Positions 23,685 to 34,847 are shown, counted from the stretch's first letter. The stretch is DNA of 64,000 bases from Aralia elata (GCA_034770075.1 CM068379.1:39501130-39565129); one strand, 5' to 3'. Numbers and translations: made by a program. Notes: generated by a model not told the origin, from the sequence alone.

Positions 23685-24521
23685 CTATACATCATGACGG
23701 AGCCGAGCCTGCTGACCAGAAGGGACTGCTCCATCCCCGATCCTGCGGCGAACAGAGCGACTGGACTCCCATATCTCAGTCCGGGGTCTACGGTAGGCTG
23801 CATCCAAGGCATGCCCCAGGGTCTCTATCCTCACTGCCCTGGCCTCTAGCTGGTCCTCCAGCTGATCAACCCTCCTGGCCTCCCTGGCCCAGGCCTCCCT
23901 GACGCGCATCCTCGCAGCCACCTCCAGTCCGGCCTCAAACCTCATGGCCTCCTGTTTCGCCCTCAGGTGGGCGATCTGCAGATCCCTCTGCTCCAACCTC
24001 TCTCTCAACTCAGCATTTCGGGCCACTAGCTGATGTAGCAGTGGTCCGACCTGCTGTGCCGAGGACTCGTAGCCCTGCAGCTGTACCTTGGCCACCCCTA
24101 AATCATGCTCGAGCTGATAGGCCAGGTCTCTATAACTGGTCCTCCATATACTGATGGGTCTGGTTCTGCTCCTCCAAATGAGCAATCCGAGCCTCCAGCT
24201 CCTCATTTCTGTCCGTCAACCCCTCGATGATATCATCAGCAGTGGACCCCATGCCGTCGATGTCAGCAGGTGGCTCCTCCCCCTCAGCCTCGGGATCCTC
24301 CTCCTCAGTATCAGGGTCCTGACTACCGGACCTCATCACCCCACCTACCACTGGCTCTGGTAGCTCTCTATGGTAGTCCTCCTCCGGCTCGGACTCCTCC
24401 CTGTAAGCAATCCCGGGGCAATAGGAGCATAACCCACCAGCTGCTCCGAAACTACTAGTATATCTGTATATGTCTCCTCCTCCTCACGGGCTCCACTAGT
24501 CTCCCCTATATCAGCCATCCT
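23685..24521 (-). pseudogene. Extra coiled-coil ORF upstream of gag in element D
   Basis: On the element's sense strand, between primer site and gag, three pieces in two frames form one protein of about 270-280 residues. The start is MADIGETSGAREEEE (ATG near 24518). An acidic stretch rich in D, E and P follows (24351 downward). A long heptad-like coiled coil comes next (NEELEARIAHLEEQNQ, then LVARNAELRERLEQRDLQIAHLRAK), and an arginine-rich tail ends it. Two frameshifts (near 24400 and 24150) break it. GC content is well above the surrounding LTRs. I do not recognise the family. Canonical Tekay elements are not described as needing such an ORF. It might be a structural, RNA-binding or captured host protein. 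Confidence 0.6.
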
Positions 24522-24533
24522 ACAAACACACAA

Positions 24534-24735
24534 AAACTCACATTAGTACAGCAATAAAATATATTCATTGAAGAAATGAAAGTATATTTCATTGGGTACT
24601 ACTCGACTCGATGAATTCCCCAATTCATCAAAACCACATATAATAAATCTCCTCGATTTATCTCCTAACACTCAATACGAGTTTACTACGAAGGTTATAA
24701 CCTAGGTTTCGCAATCCTAAAGTTTATAACCTACA
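24534..24735 (-). other. Short leader of element D
   Basis: About 200 bp between primer site and extra ORF, AT-rich, no further signal recognised. Confidence 0.4.
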
Positions 24736-24747
24736 GCTCTGATACCA
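24736..24747 (-). promoter_or_regulatory. Primer-binding site of element D
   Basis: The reverse strand reads TGGTATCAGAGC, three bases from the end of the 5' LTR at 24751. It is a perfect match to the usual initiator Met-tRNA primer of plant LTR elements. Confidence 0.9.
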
Positions 24748-24750
24748 ACC

Positions 24751-27700
24751 TGTGACGCCCCCAAATTCGGGTCTCCAATACCCGGATCTGGTCATCACGA
24801 TTCAATACAACATTCACCTTTAACAACATATGATATCTAAAAGTGCGGAATATAATAAACATACATTGTTCATTACAAGGTGTCACTAGTCCCAGAATAC
24901 GATTAACCTTAAACATTTACACAATCCATACCCTAAATAGCTAGCAGGGTTTAAATTACATCAGTAAATAACTAACACATAAATCTAAGGTCAGCTACAA
25001 GAAGTCTATCATTTCATCTTTTCTTTCCCTTTATTCTTCCCTGACGTCTCGGGTTTAGCTGCAATGAAATCATGATATAGCAAGAATGAGCAACGAGTTT
25101 GCCCAGCAAGTTTAAAGTGCAACAATAAGGATATATCATGATGAAGGGATATAAAAAGGGATTTCAACAATAGAATAAATCAGAAGCAAGAACAATAAAA
25201 TGCTTTTAGAACAATTGATAGTCAAATAGACTTTGAACGATAACTTCCAGAGGAGTCAATAGCTGGTTGACCCTCTGGTTACTGGCTACAGAATAACGTA
25301 CTTGAGGGGATCAGCCTCGCGTACCCTATGTATATGCATAACATTTAATTCTGTTATTTGTACCTTATATACGGTACGTGGGGTACTCCCCTATAAATAA
25401 AGGGGGTGTTCATACAGTCTAAGAATCCTTACCATTGATTGGTTCGGATAGCTTTTATAAATTCTCACAAAATTGTCTGACCGAACAAGGGTTCAGACTT
25501 AACCATTGAATGGTTCATAAAACTTCTGAATTTAATTCAATATCCGAATTCAAATGCATGAGTGCGAATGCCAATAAATACACAGATGTGGAATAATTTT
25601 AAAAGTAATTAGACCCACTTATAGCATGCTTGGAGATAAAATTCAAGCTTAAAGAATACTTGCAATAATATATACCTTTTGCATGAATTAAAATACTGCA
25701 TAAGGTTTTAGAAGTATTGCTCAAGGTAAAAAGTTGAGTAAGGAAGAACTTGCAATAATGTAAGAAGTTTAGGGTTAGGAACTTGCAGAAATCAAAGTTC
25801 GGGATAGAGGACTTGCCTGTTTGCTCAGCTACAGATAAATTCTAGCTTTAATTAATTGATCTCGAGTGACCTATCATTGGATAAAGTCGGCTTATCAATT
25901 ATATAACATGATTGTATCTTGGCACACTTTATTATACTATTTACTTAGCAAATAAAGAATTCACAATCTATAATTAATTACCATTTAACATTAGTTAAAC
26001 GGAAATTTATTAATGACCCTTAGCTAAAATAATAGATCATGGTCACTATCATTTGAATACTCAATTTATTTCCTTTAATAGTATCTAGGTATGGTTTAAT
26101 AAATTTATTTTGGTTTAAAGATAACAGAAAACCGTTGATCAATTATTTAGTTTACTCTTAATTACTATTTACCTTAGGGTAATTTAGTAATTATTACTCC
26201 TGTTCCTTATGCAACATTAATTGAATACTTACTGTATAAATCCTACCCACACTTGATTATTAGTGAGCAATCCTTAAGTGTTTATTATTTATTAAGGGTT
26301 AAAGCTAAATAATTAACCTATAAATCTCCCTTATTCTTAATCATTATTTCATTAATGATTACGTAGTTAACTTCCTTCTTATTTAATAACTTTATTCATG
26401 CTTAATTATTACTTAATATTAATTAAATAATAATTAATTATTTATTATCTTTATTTATCATTTAAAATAATAATAAATAATTATTTTATTAACTTTATTC
26501 ATATTTAATAATAATTAAATATTTATTATCTTTATTTATTATTTATTGGGAAAATAATAAATAATTATTTTATTAACTTTATTCATATTTAATTATTATT
26601 GTTAAATAATAATTAAATATTTATTATCTTTATTTATTATTTATTGGTAAATAATAAATAATTATTTTGTTAACTTATTCCTACTTAATTATTATCCAAT
26701 ATTAATTGAATAACAATTAAATATTTATAATCTTTATTGGTAATAAATAGTTATTATTATTCCATATTCATTGAATAATAATTATTATCTTTACCTATTA
26801 TATATTGACGAAAACAAAAATAGTAATCAATTATTATTTTATTATGAATATTAACTAAATAATAATTTAGATACTTATTATCTAATTTGTCATTTATTAT
26901 TTAAATAATAAGTAATTATTTATTATTGTTTTGCCCAACATTAACACATACAGAAAGAAAAACCACATTCGATTTTTTTATCATCCATGATGCTGACAGA
27001 ACAACCGTTATCCAAAATGAAAACAACATTTGGTTTAGGCATTACAACAAACATATATTGGGCATTCTAAAACTCGGCATTGGCCTAGTCCTATACCAAC
27101 AATAGACTGCCGAACCTCAAGTTCTGCCATACCAGTTTTTTCCCAAAAATACACACGGTATAACTCAATACACTACCAAGAACAGCACGACCCAAGCAAT
27201 TTTCAACCCATAAATCCAATACAGGGAACAATTTACCAAATTAAAACCAGACAACCAAAAGTAATGCAATATCAGTTCCTTATTTGAATGAACCAACCCA
27301 AAGCATAACTGCAGACTTGTAAACCCAACAATTCCAATACAGAATCTACAGCACGACCAGTACAGTCGGCAATACCAAATCCATTTACAGACAAATCCTA
27401 AATAAACATACCCACAAAATGGGCAGCACCAAACTAAGTTCAGAGGAAGGAATTTAGAAAAGAAATTTATACCAAACCTAAAACTTAGCACGGCTCGGTA
27501 TACCTTCGAGTGGTTCGAGTCGCCGTCCGTCGTCGCCGTCCGAAGTAATCAACCCAGCCGGACATGCGCGATGGTCTTCCCTTGTATCCCCCTTCTCTCT
27601 GTATCTCCTTACTAGCCTAAAGAAAACTAGCTGCTAATTGGGGATTTTCTCAAACAAAGGAAGTCGGCAGCTATGGGTTTGGGATTTTAGGGCTTCAATT

Positions 27701-28573
27701 TATAGGAAAAATTTTACCCATTTAATGGGTAATACCCCCAATTGATTAAGACGGAGACCAGTGGGTAAGGGGTGAGTGGTCCACGTCAGTCTCATCTGAG
27801 CCCAGCTAGCTTCGCCGGCGGTCCTCGAGCTGCGTAACCCTCACTGGTCAAATCGCCGGACTTCCTGGAACCTTTGGTCCGTCGACGGAACGCTCGGTTG
27901 CGTCGCTATCTCCCCCGCTTGTCCGCTGGTTCTTCAAGCCCTTTGCCGGCGCCTTCTTCTCCCCGTCTCTTGCGCGACTGATGGACGGATTAGCTTTGCC
28001 AGATGGTTCGACTGATTGAGGCTTGGGATTGCTCTGATACAAGGGTTTGGTTCAATATTGTTTTTTCCCCAAATGAGATGCCGGCAATCCTAATATCCCA
28101 TACCATGGGTCAACCCGACTGGAGAGGAGTTTGGGTCGGCTGATCTTATGGAGGTGGGTCGGCCCAATGTTTGGAAATAGAAAAGGGATTTGGGTCCAAA
28201 CAAATGGCTAATTCAAATGAAGGGAACCCAATTTAAATTAACAATATTATATTCTAGTATTTACGTTGAATAACTAATTCAATTAATTAATTATTTGAAA
28301 TATTTATTTCAACAAAATTTCTCGTTCGAATTATTTAAATCCGATAATGGTAGAATGAAATTATTTATTAATTTTCTTCTCAATTTTCTTGCAAATAAAT
28401 TCTTAGGGTTACTTACTAATTTTATCCCAACTATTAGTGAGCCCCTTTTTATGTAAGAAAATTATTGGACCTATAATTAAAAATTCTTATAGGAGTCCAA
28501 TTAAATTCATAAAATGAATTTTATCTATCAAAATAATTTGATACACTGTTTTTGAAAATTCCTGGGCTTTACA
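24751..28573 (-). repeat. 5' LTR of element D (3.82 kb)
   Basis: Full-length LTR with plus-strand ends TGTGACGCC and GCTTTACA. On the sense strand a likely TATA box (CTATAAATTG) lies at about 27695-27704. It contains the AT-rich array (about 26395-26800) and a ~690-bp block (about 26862-27552) absent from the 3' LTR. The first ~420 bp (plus-strand side) share ordered motifs with LTR H. Confidence 0.9.
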
Positions 28574-29500
28574 GTCTCTAAAGTGCCGATGATTATACTT
28601 CGGTATAAGGAGGCGTTTTTAACTACTAATGCTAACGATTCAGTTTTGCCTAGTGTTATTTCATCTCTATTGCAGAATTATGCGGACGTATTTCCCGAGG
28701 AATTACCACAAGGATTACCACCAATTCGGGGAATTGAACATCAAATTGATTTCGTACCCGGTGCTACCATTCCAAACCGTCCAGCTTATCGGAGCAATCC
28801 TGAGGAGACGAAGGAGTTGCAAAAGCAAGTTGGTGAACTAATGGAGAAGGGGTTCGTGAGGGAGAGCATGAGTCCATGTGCGGTTCCGGTGATTTTAGTG
28901 CCAAAGAAGGATGGAAGGTGGCAGATGTGCATCGATTGTCGTGCGATAAATAATATTACGGTTAAATATCGACATCCCATTCCTCGATTAGATGACATGT
29001 TAGATGAATTACATGGGTCATATGTGTTTTTAAAAATTGACTTAAAAAGTGGATATCATCAAATTAGGATGAAAGAAGGTGATGAATGGAAAACTGCTTT
29101 TAAAATGAAGTATGGTTTGTATGAGTGGTTAGTGTTACCTTTCGGTTTAACTAATGCTCCTAGTACTTTCATGCGTTTAATGAATCATGTTTTGCGATCA
29201 TTCATTGGGAAATTTGTTGTGGTATATTTTGATGATATTCTAATCTATAGCAAAAACATGGGTGAGCATGCGTTGCATTTAAAATCTGTTTTAGATGTGC
29301 TTAGAGAAGAAAAGTTATTTGCTAACATGGAAAAGTGAACATTTTATACGGATCGAGTTGTGTTCCTTGGTTTTGTTGTTAGTACGCAGGGAGTATAAGT
29401 TGATGAGGAGAAAATACGTGCTATTCGAGAATGGCCGAGTCCTACGAATGTAAGTCAAGTACGTAGTTTTCATGGGCTAGCAAGTTTTTACCGTCGATTC
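28574..29500 (+). pseudogene. Reverse transcriptase of element C
   Basis: Frame 2 resumes after D's second TSD copy and encodes an RT starting with the DVFPEELPQGLPP lead-in near residue 33 and the IDCRAINNITVKYRHPIPR segment. The TNAPSTFM segment follows, and the catalytic box is YFDD, seen here in VVVYFDDILIY. This wording (MRLMNHVLRSFIGKF) is characteristic of CRM-type elements. Stops at 29336-29338 (TGA, apparently TGC-to-TGA) and 29396-29398 (TAA) interrupt the connection to RNase H. Confidence 0.88.
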
Positions 29501-30271
29501 GTGAGGAACTTCAGCGACATCACAACACCGATAACGGAAGTGATCAAGAAGAGTGTGGGGTTTAAGTGGGGTGATGAACAAGAAAAGGCATTCCAGCTGA
29601 TTAAAGACAAATTGACTAATGCACCTTTATTTGTTTTACCTGATTTTACTAAAACTTTTGAAATTGAGTGTGATGCTTCAGGGTTAGAAATTGGAGCTGT
29701 GTTGATGCAAGAAAGGAAGCCAGTGGCGTACTTTAGCGAAAAGTTGAACGGGGCAGCCTTGAACTATCCTACTTACGACAAGGAGTTATACGCTTTGGTT
29801 CGAGCATTGGAGACATGGCAACACTACCTTTGGCCTAAGGAGTTCGTGATATACACAGATCATGAATCATTGAAGTACTTGAAAGGCCAACACAAATTGA
29901 ACAAGAGGCATGCGCGATGGATGGAATTTATCGAAACATTTCCATATGTCATTCGATATAAACAAGGTAAAGAGAATGTCATTGCTGATGCATTGTCTAG
30001 AAGGTTTTCAAAGATGGCGCATTTTATTCCATGTCACAAGATTGATGATGCATCCCATGTTGCTGATTTATTCTTTAAAGAAATTGTGCGTTTGCATGGC
30101 ATGCCTAAAACGATTGTTTCTGATAGAGATACTAAGTTCTTGAGTTATTTTTGGAAGACATTGTGGTGTAAATTGGGCACTAAACTGCTATTTTCAACTA
30201 CTTGTCACCCACAGACTGATGGCCAAACTGAAGTAGTAAATAGGACTTTATCGGCGTTGTTACGTGCTTAA
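29501..30271 (+). pseudogene. RNase H and truncated integrase of element C
   Basis: Same frame as RT. RNase H is complete from IECDASGLEIG to IADALSRR near 30000. The frame then jumps directly to FSKMAHFIP, in the middle of the integrase core. The HHCC zinc domain and the first catalytic Asp region are therefore deleted at about 30003. The second Asp (VSDRDTKF) and the Glu region (GQTEVVNRT) remain. The frame ends at 30271 after a second deletion that removes the end of the core. Integration in cis is impossible. Confidence 0.85.
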
Positions 30272-30902
30272 TCCTTTGACACCGTTGGATTTATCACCAT
30301 TACCTGTTTCTGAATTTACTAACATGGATGGAAAGAAAAAGGCTGAATTTTTTAAGCAAATACATGAGAAGGCGAGACTCAACATTGAAAGGAGGACGGA
30401 GCAATATGCCAAATAAGCCAACAAGGGTCGACGTCGAGTTGTCTTTGAAGCAGGAGATTGGGTATGGTTACACATGCGAAAAGAGATATTCCCAGCTCAA
30501 AGACGCTCAAAGCTGCTTCCAAGAGGAGATGGGCCGTTTCAAGTTCTTGAGCGCATTAATGACAATGCCTACAAACTAGATTTACCTGGTGAGTATAATG
30601 TTAGTGCCACATTCAATGTTATTGATCTAAGTCCGTTTGATGTAGGCGACGATTTGAGGTCAAATCCTTCTCAAGAGGAGGGGAATGATGAGGACATCCC
30701 TAGCTCGGGAGTGATTGACACCCATACATCAGATTCGGTTCGCTTCCCGATTGGACCCGTAACAAGAGCTCGGGCTAAACGCTTCAAGGAGGGACTCAAT
30801 GGGTTGATTCAAATAATTTGGAACGAGGTTGGAATGACTTCAAAACCGAGTATGACAGATTCTAAGTTCGTGAATTTGTTACAAATGGATGAGCCAATTT
30901 AG
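30272..30902 (+). pseudogene. Integrase C-terminal tail of element C, running into the 3' LTR
   Basis: After the second deletion the sequence resumes at NPLTPLDLSPLP and continues through an EKARLNIERR segment, with a TAA at about 30414. The GDWVWLHMRKE and DGPFQVLERINDNAYKLDLP segments of the GPF-type module follow. The frame crosses the polypurine tract and enters the 3' LTR at 30686, ending at 30902 with a basic/hydrophobic tail (VTRARAKRFKEGLNGLIQ). So the last ~70 codons are encoded by the LTR, a layout reported for CRM elements. Confidence 0.8.
30673..30685 (+). promoter_or_regulatory. Polypurine tract of element C
   Basis: AAGAGGAGGGGAA directly precedes the TGATGAGG that opens the 3' LTR. 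It lies inside the pol reading frame. Confidence 0.85.
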
Positions 30903-31719
30903 GAACTAAATTCCAACTCAATTGCTGAATATTCTGCATCAGCCAATTTAGAAGCTAAATTCTAAGCCAATTGTGTTACAAATGGATGAGCCAATTCAGA
31001 AGCTAAATTCCAAGCCAATTGCTGAATATTCTGCATCAGCCAAATCATAAGCTAAATTCCAAGTCAATTGTGTTACAAAAGGATGAGCCAATTCAGAAGC
31101 TAAATTCCAAGCCATTTGCTGAATATTCTGCAGCACATTTTTGGCATGTGATTCCCTCATGTTTCAGCACTTTCTTTTTATTCAGCACTTTCCAGCAGAT
31201 TTCTATGTTACCTTGTAATAAAATTAATCCTAGATGGGATTTAACTCTAAGTTAATTGCTATTTCCTTGTTCAGATTTAGGGTTTCATAGCCACCACCCT
31301 AGCCTCCATATATAAGTCTTATGATTGTAATGGAGGCAGCAACATTTCATATATTCAGATTTTATCAAACTCTTTGAGTTATTCTCTACTATTGATTCTT
31401 TGAAGGATTCCTAAGTATTTCCTTAGTTTTCTTTGAGAATTCAACTTGACTTATCACACAACATTCCATAGTTGTGTGTGGCGTCCTCTACCACATCAAG
31501 CGTCGATTGTACCAAGATTATCGCTTACATATAAGCGAGGGGTTAAGGTGTCGTTGGTGTTCATCTAACGTAGATTTCCAAACGTGAGCAATTGTACCAA
31601 GATTACCGTCTTCATATATGCGAGGGGTTGAGGTGTTGCAAGCAATCCACCATTCAATTTTTGCTAGAAAACGATTTGGGCGACGACCACCTCACGCAAG
31701 CGTGCCGTGGAGTCTATCA
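30686..31719 (+). repeat. 3' LTR of element C
   Basis: 1,034 bp, the same length as the 5' LTR, with about 17 substitutions by eye. Ends in CTATCA and is followed by the TSD TGAGC. Includes the coding end of pol (to 30902), the short tandem array (about 30900-31135) and a TATA-like TATATAAG near 31309. Confidence 0.9.
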
Positions 31720-31724
31720 TGAGC

Positions 31725-31940
31725 TATCTAGAATTTAGATCTCATTAGCATGATCACCATCATGATTCTAAAAGCATTGCTCAAAACTATAGGTTTATCA
31801 CATTTAATATAACAACACTATGTAGATAATGTAAAAATGCCTATTAAGAAAATCAATTCTTTTATTAATAAATGAATAAGATTACAAAGTATATGCTACA
31901 TCATATCAAATATGATTGGTTTGTGTGTATACTACTTTCA
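31725..31940 (-). repeat. Distal end of the 5' LTR of copia element A
   Basis: Continues A's LTR after nested element C and ends at 31940 with the reverse complement of the family terminus TGAAAGTAGTAT. Bases 31720-31724 are the second copy of C's TSD (TGAGC). With 10612-12215 it gives an LTR of about 1.82 kb, like F and G. Bases 31941-31945 (ATATA) would be A's own target duplication; its partner is outside the window. Confidence 0.9.
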
Positions 31941-33369
31941 ATATATTCGCATACATTCATTGTGTCTCACCGCATGCATATGATGACAATTGCGCGAAGC
32001 ACTTTAAATTCAATGTAAGACATTCATCGCAATCATTTATTCACGCATGACACAGATAAAAAAGAAAAACAACAAGATTGTATGTGGCTTAAGCCCTCTA
32101 ACGTCCCCAGCAGAGTAGCCAGCTGTCGACGCCGGAGAAATTTTATTTTTCCTAATTTTAGGTATTTTTACCCTTTTTATGATTTCAATTTATTCATTTC
32201 GCTTAAAGGGTGATTTGTTTTCAGGAAAAATCCGACATAAATGCCGACGAAATTTTGAAAAGGTTAATTTTAATGATGGGCCAATTAGACAGAGCCGCCA
32301 GTTAGTAAAGATTTAAGTGGATGTACCAACTCATCTAGATTTTAGGATTTTCGCAATAAGGCTCAATATGTGACTCTATAAAATTAGTCTCGAAACCGAG
32401 ATTCATAGAGTTCGGGGGCTTGCTTAAGCGAGAGGAATGTGTTAGGCACTCCCCGACTTCCATGAAAACACAGTTACCGCATCTTGATGTTTTTCTAAGT
32501 GTGAAATGTGTGTGTATGTGTGTGTGTGTGATTGTGAAGGAAATAGTTATCTAGCTTTGGATCAAAATTGTGCGAAGTACGTTATCTTGAAAGCAACTTA
32601 AAACCTCTTTGGACCTAGCGCGAAGGATTTGACTTTAGAGAAAGGTTCATTTTAGCTTTGAATTTGATGAAAATCTTTTGGGTGACGTTTCGGAAAATGC
32701 AATTTTCAAACCCTTTCGCCAAATAGGAATCGATATTTTTTTTTCGTTACTTTTAATTTTAATCTAAAGTCGTCTTACTAACCCAACACAATTTGATTTT
32801 AAAAGATCTTGGTCGTTTTGTTTAAAAATCGTTTTTTGTGATAAACGGGAAACCAAGCATCAAAACAGGGTCAGGGCGATCCATGGGCATGAAAGCCATC
32901 TCAATAGCCTCGAACACCTGCAATCGCAATTTTCACTATTACGGGGCCTTAAATCCGGTTTTAGCATGATGAAACCTTGATACCGTTTAAGGCCCAAATT
33001 TACATTTATAATGATCAGATAATAACTTTACAATAGAAATAATGTCCATCGTGGGAATTAGGTCAAGATCCGATTTGAGGATCTCGACTTCAATATTCCT
33101 AGGCTCACATCGTAATATATCGAAACGTAAGTAAAAAGAGATCTAAAAGCAGATTCCCGTGACCCTATCTTTTAGATTGCAACATCGAAGACAACATTTC
33201 GAGGGACTATGTGTATTAACGAGAACTATGGAAAGAGACTTAGAATCTAGGACAAAAATCTGTAGATCTAAGATGCCTTAGATCCGTACAATGCCACAAT
33301 CGGGATTAAAAAGAAAGCATATAAAAAATGTATCCTAAAACCGCTATCAAGTGATTCAATTGTTAGAAT
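31941..33369 (-). repeat. Tat/Ogre-like LTR and leader remnant, unit 1 (left part)
   Basis: Oldest layer of this part of the window. Bases 32104-32121 read on the reverse strand TGGCTACTCTGCTGGGGA, resembling the primer site of Tat/Ogre elements. TGTCGACGCC at 32124 would then be the LTR terminus. The LTR body has the segment TTCGGGGGCTTGCTTAAG followed by GTGTTAGGCACTCCCCGA (32410-32456), wording I associate with Tat/Ogre LTRs. No coding sequence is visible. A (TG)n run lies at about 32507-32530. Cut on the left by element A and on the right by element B (TSD AGAAT, 33365-33369). Confidence 0.6.
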
Positions 33370-34603
33370 TGAAAGTAGTATGCACACAAGCCAATCATAT
33401 TTGATATGATGTAGCATATACTTTGTAATCTTATTCATTTATTAATAAAAGAATTGATTTTCTTAAAAGGCATTTTATATTATCTACATGGTGCTGTTAT
33501 ATTAAATGTGATAAACCCATAGTTTTGAGCAATGCTTTTAGAATCATGATGGTGATCATGCTAATGAGATCTAAATTCAAGATAGCTCACAAACTAAAAT
33601 TGTTCCTAATCGTTAGATTACTAAATTGGGGATTAGTGAATCCGGATAGATTAGTACATACGTTGCTTGCTCTTATGAAGAGGATGATTGATCTCATAAT
33701 CATTTGTGTGGAGACACTAAAGCAAGTATGTATGTGCTTATTGGAGAATAAGTTCACTGAACGTGACTCGCTAAGGAATACCTAATGGAGTTTTACTCGG
33801 CTGTCAATAGGAATTCCTCTAGTGATAGTAGTACAAGTGATCCTTAGACTTGAGATCATCATAGTATCTTGTGTATGATAAGTTATACTTTGACATGTCC
33901 CTTAAGACCTTTAGGGTATATCAAAGGGTATGATTGGGTATAATAAGTTGTACATGGAGATAGGTGAATGATCAACAAAGAATCTACCACGTCTAGTAAA
34001 AGATGTGAATGTCCTATGTGATTCGATAAATGATAACTCAGTAGTCCTTGGCCAAGGCAGAATGAAATTAGAAAGGAGTTTCTAATTTGCATTATTTAGA
34101 GTTGTGCATTTGGGAATCGAAATACATATAATTAAATAAAATAAGACTTGACAGAAATTCCATGTCTTATATTTAATTGGGACATTGTATGGTAGAAGGA
34201 TTGAATTGTACGGTAACTATTTACTCAAAGGTTCTTTTGTGATTAATGTTGAAATCTATATTATCTGGAAAGTCGTTGATCGCTAAGGGGGCTTACCCTT
34301 ATTGTAGAATAAATATTATTTATTTAAATGAATTAAATAGTTTAATTTATTTATTTAAATAAGATTAGAATTGTTCTAATTGATTTATTCACAACCGGTT
34401 TAATATGGAGAACCTAAAGGGTCACACCGCAAAAGGAAAATATTTATTTAAGAAGTAAATGGCATAATTGTAATAATAAGTTAAGTGTATTTAATTTAAT
34501 CTATGGAGATAGAATAAATTAAATAGCTTAATATTTATTATTTAATATTTTGGAAATATTAAATATAAATTAATAAGAGGAGTCTTATTATTATTATTAC
34601 TAT

Positions 34604-34735
34604 TACTATTATTTAATTCCTAATAGGGATTGGGAATTAATTAATATTACTATTATTTAATTCCTAATAGGGATTGGGAATTAATTAATATAACTATTAT
34701 TTAATTCCTAATAGGGATTGGGAATTAATTAATAG
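34604..34735. repeat. Three 44-bp tandem units in B's LTR
   Basis: The unit TACTATTATTTAATTCC plus TAATAGGGATTGGGAATTAATTAATAT occurs at 34604, 34648 and 34692. The same three units are in the 3' LTR (42298-42429). The other copies have one unit, so the triplication was present in B's template. Confidence 0.85.
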
Positions 34736-34847
34736 AAGTACTCTCTCTCTCATTAATTCCTAATTGGATTAGGAATATAATTAAAGGAGTTTAATTAAAA
34801 TAGAAACCCTAATCCTAAATAGTTTAGGGAAGGGGTTTTCCTACATC

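Larger units (their letters stand above)
15534..28573 (-). mobile_element. Element D: Tekay/Del-type chromovirus (Ty3/gypsy), 13 kb
   Basis: A complete-ended reverse-strand element. 5' LTR 24751-28573, primer site 24736-24747, an extra coiled-coil ORF, gag, protease, RT, RNase H, integrase with chromodomain, polypurine tract near 18664-18675, 3' LTR 15534-18663. TSD GTCTC at 15529-15533 and 28574-28578. The chromodomain at the polyprotein end and the very long LTRs are known features of the Tekay/Del lineage. The LTRs differ at only about ten positions by eye, apart from a ~690-bp block missing from the 3' LTR, so insertion is recent. The coding region is nevertheless split into many frames. 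Confidence 0.9.
12216..31719 (+). mobile_element. Element C: CRM-like Ty3/gypsy retrotransposon, split by D
   Basis: Both LTRs are 1,034 bp (12216-13249 and 30686-31719) and begin TGATGAGG and end CTATCA. TSDs are TGAGC (12211-12215, 31720-31724). The primer site follows the 5' LTR and a polypurine tract precedes the 3' LTR. Internal sequence is gag, protease, RT, RNase H and a truncated integrase. Element D interrupts between protease and RT. About 17 differences between the LTRs by eye suggest moderate age. The RT and integrase-tail wording and the pol frame running into the 3' LTR resemble the CRM lineage; lineage is an inference. Confidence 0.9.

Noticed and set aside
24736..24747. Possible tRNA gene because of the Met-tRNA match
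   Set aside because: Only the 12-base primer complement is present, next to the LTR; no tRNA fold or anticodon arm.
27165..27491. Phe/Cys/Trp-rich 108-codon ORF in the 5' LTR of D
   Set aside because: Lies inside the block missing from the other LTR, of low complexity and without domain; looks membrane-like only by base composition.
33361..33370. TGTTAG at 33361 as the true start of B's LTR (it would mirror the CTAACA end)
   Set aside because: All other copies of the family start at TGAAAGTAG, and AGAAT at 33365-33369 is repeated exactly after the 3' LTR, so these bases are target sequence.
33525..33785. An 86-codon ORF (MSNAFRIMMVIM...) found in several copia LTRs, also at 41178, 49011 and 60198
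   Set aside because: It lies wholly inside the LTR, is kept only because the LTRs are alike, breaks in other copies (F's 5' LTR and G's 3' LTR), and has no recognisable domain.
33883..34092. Reverse-strand 69-codon ORF repeated in the LTRs
   Set aside because: A shadow of conserved LTR sequence; same reasoning as above.
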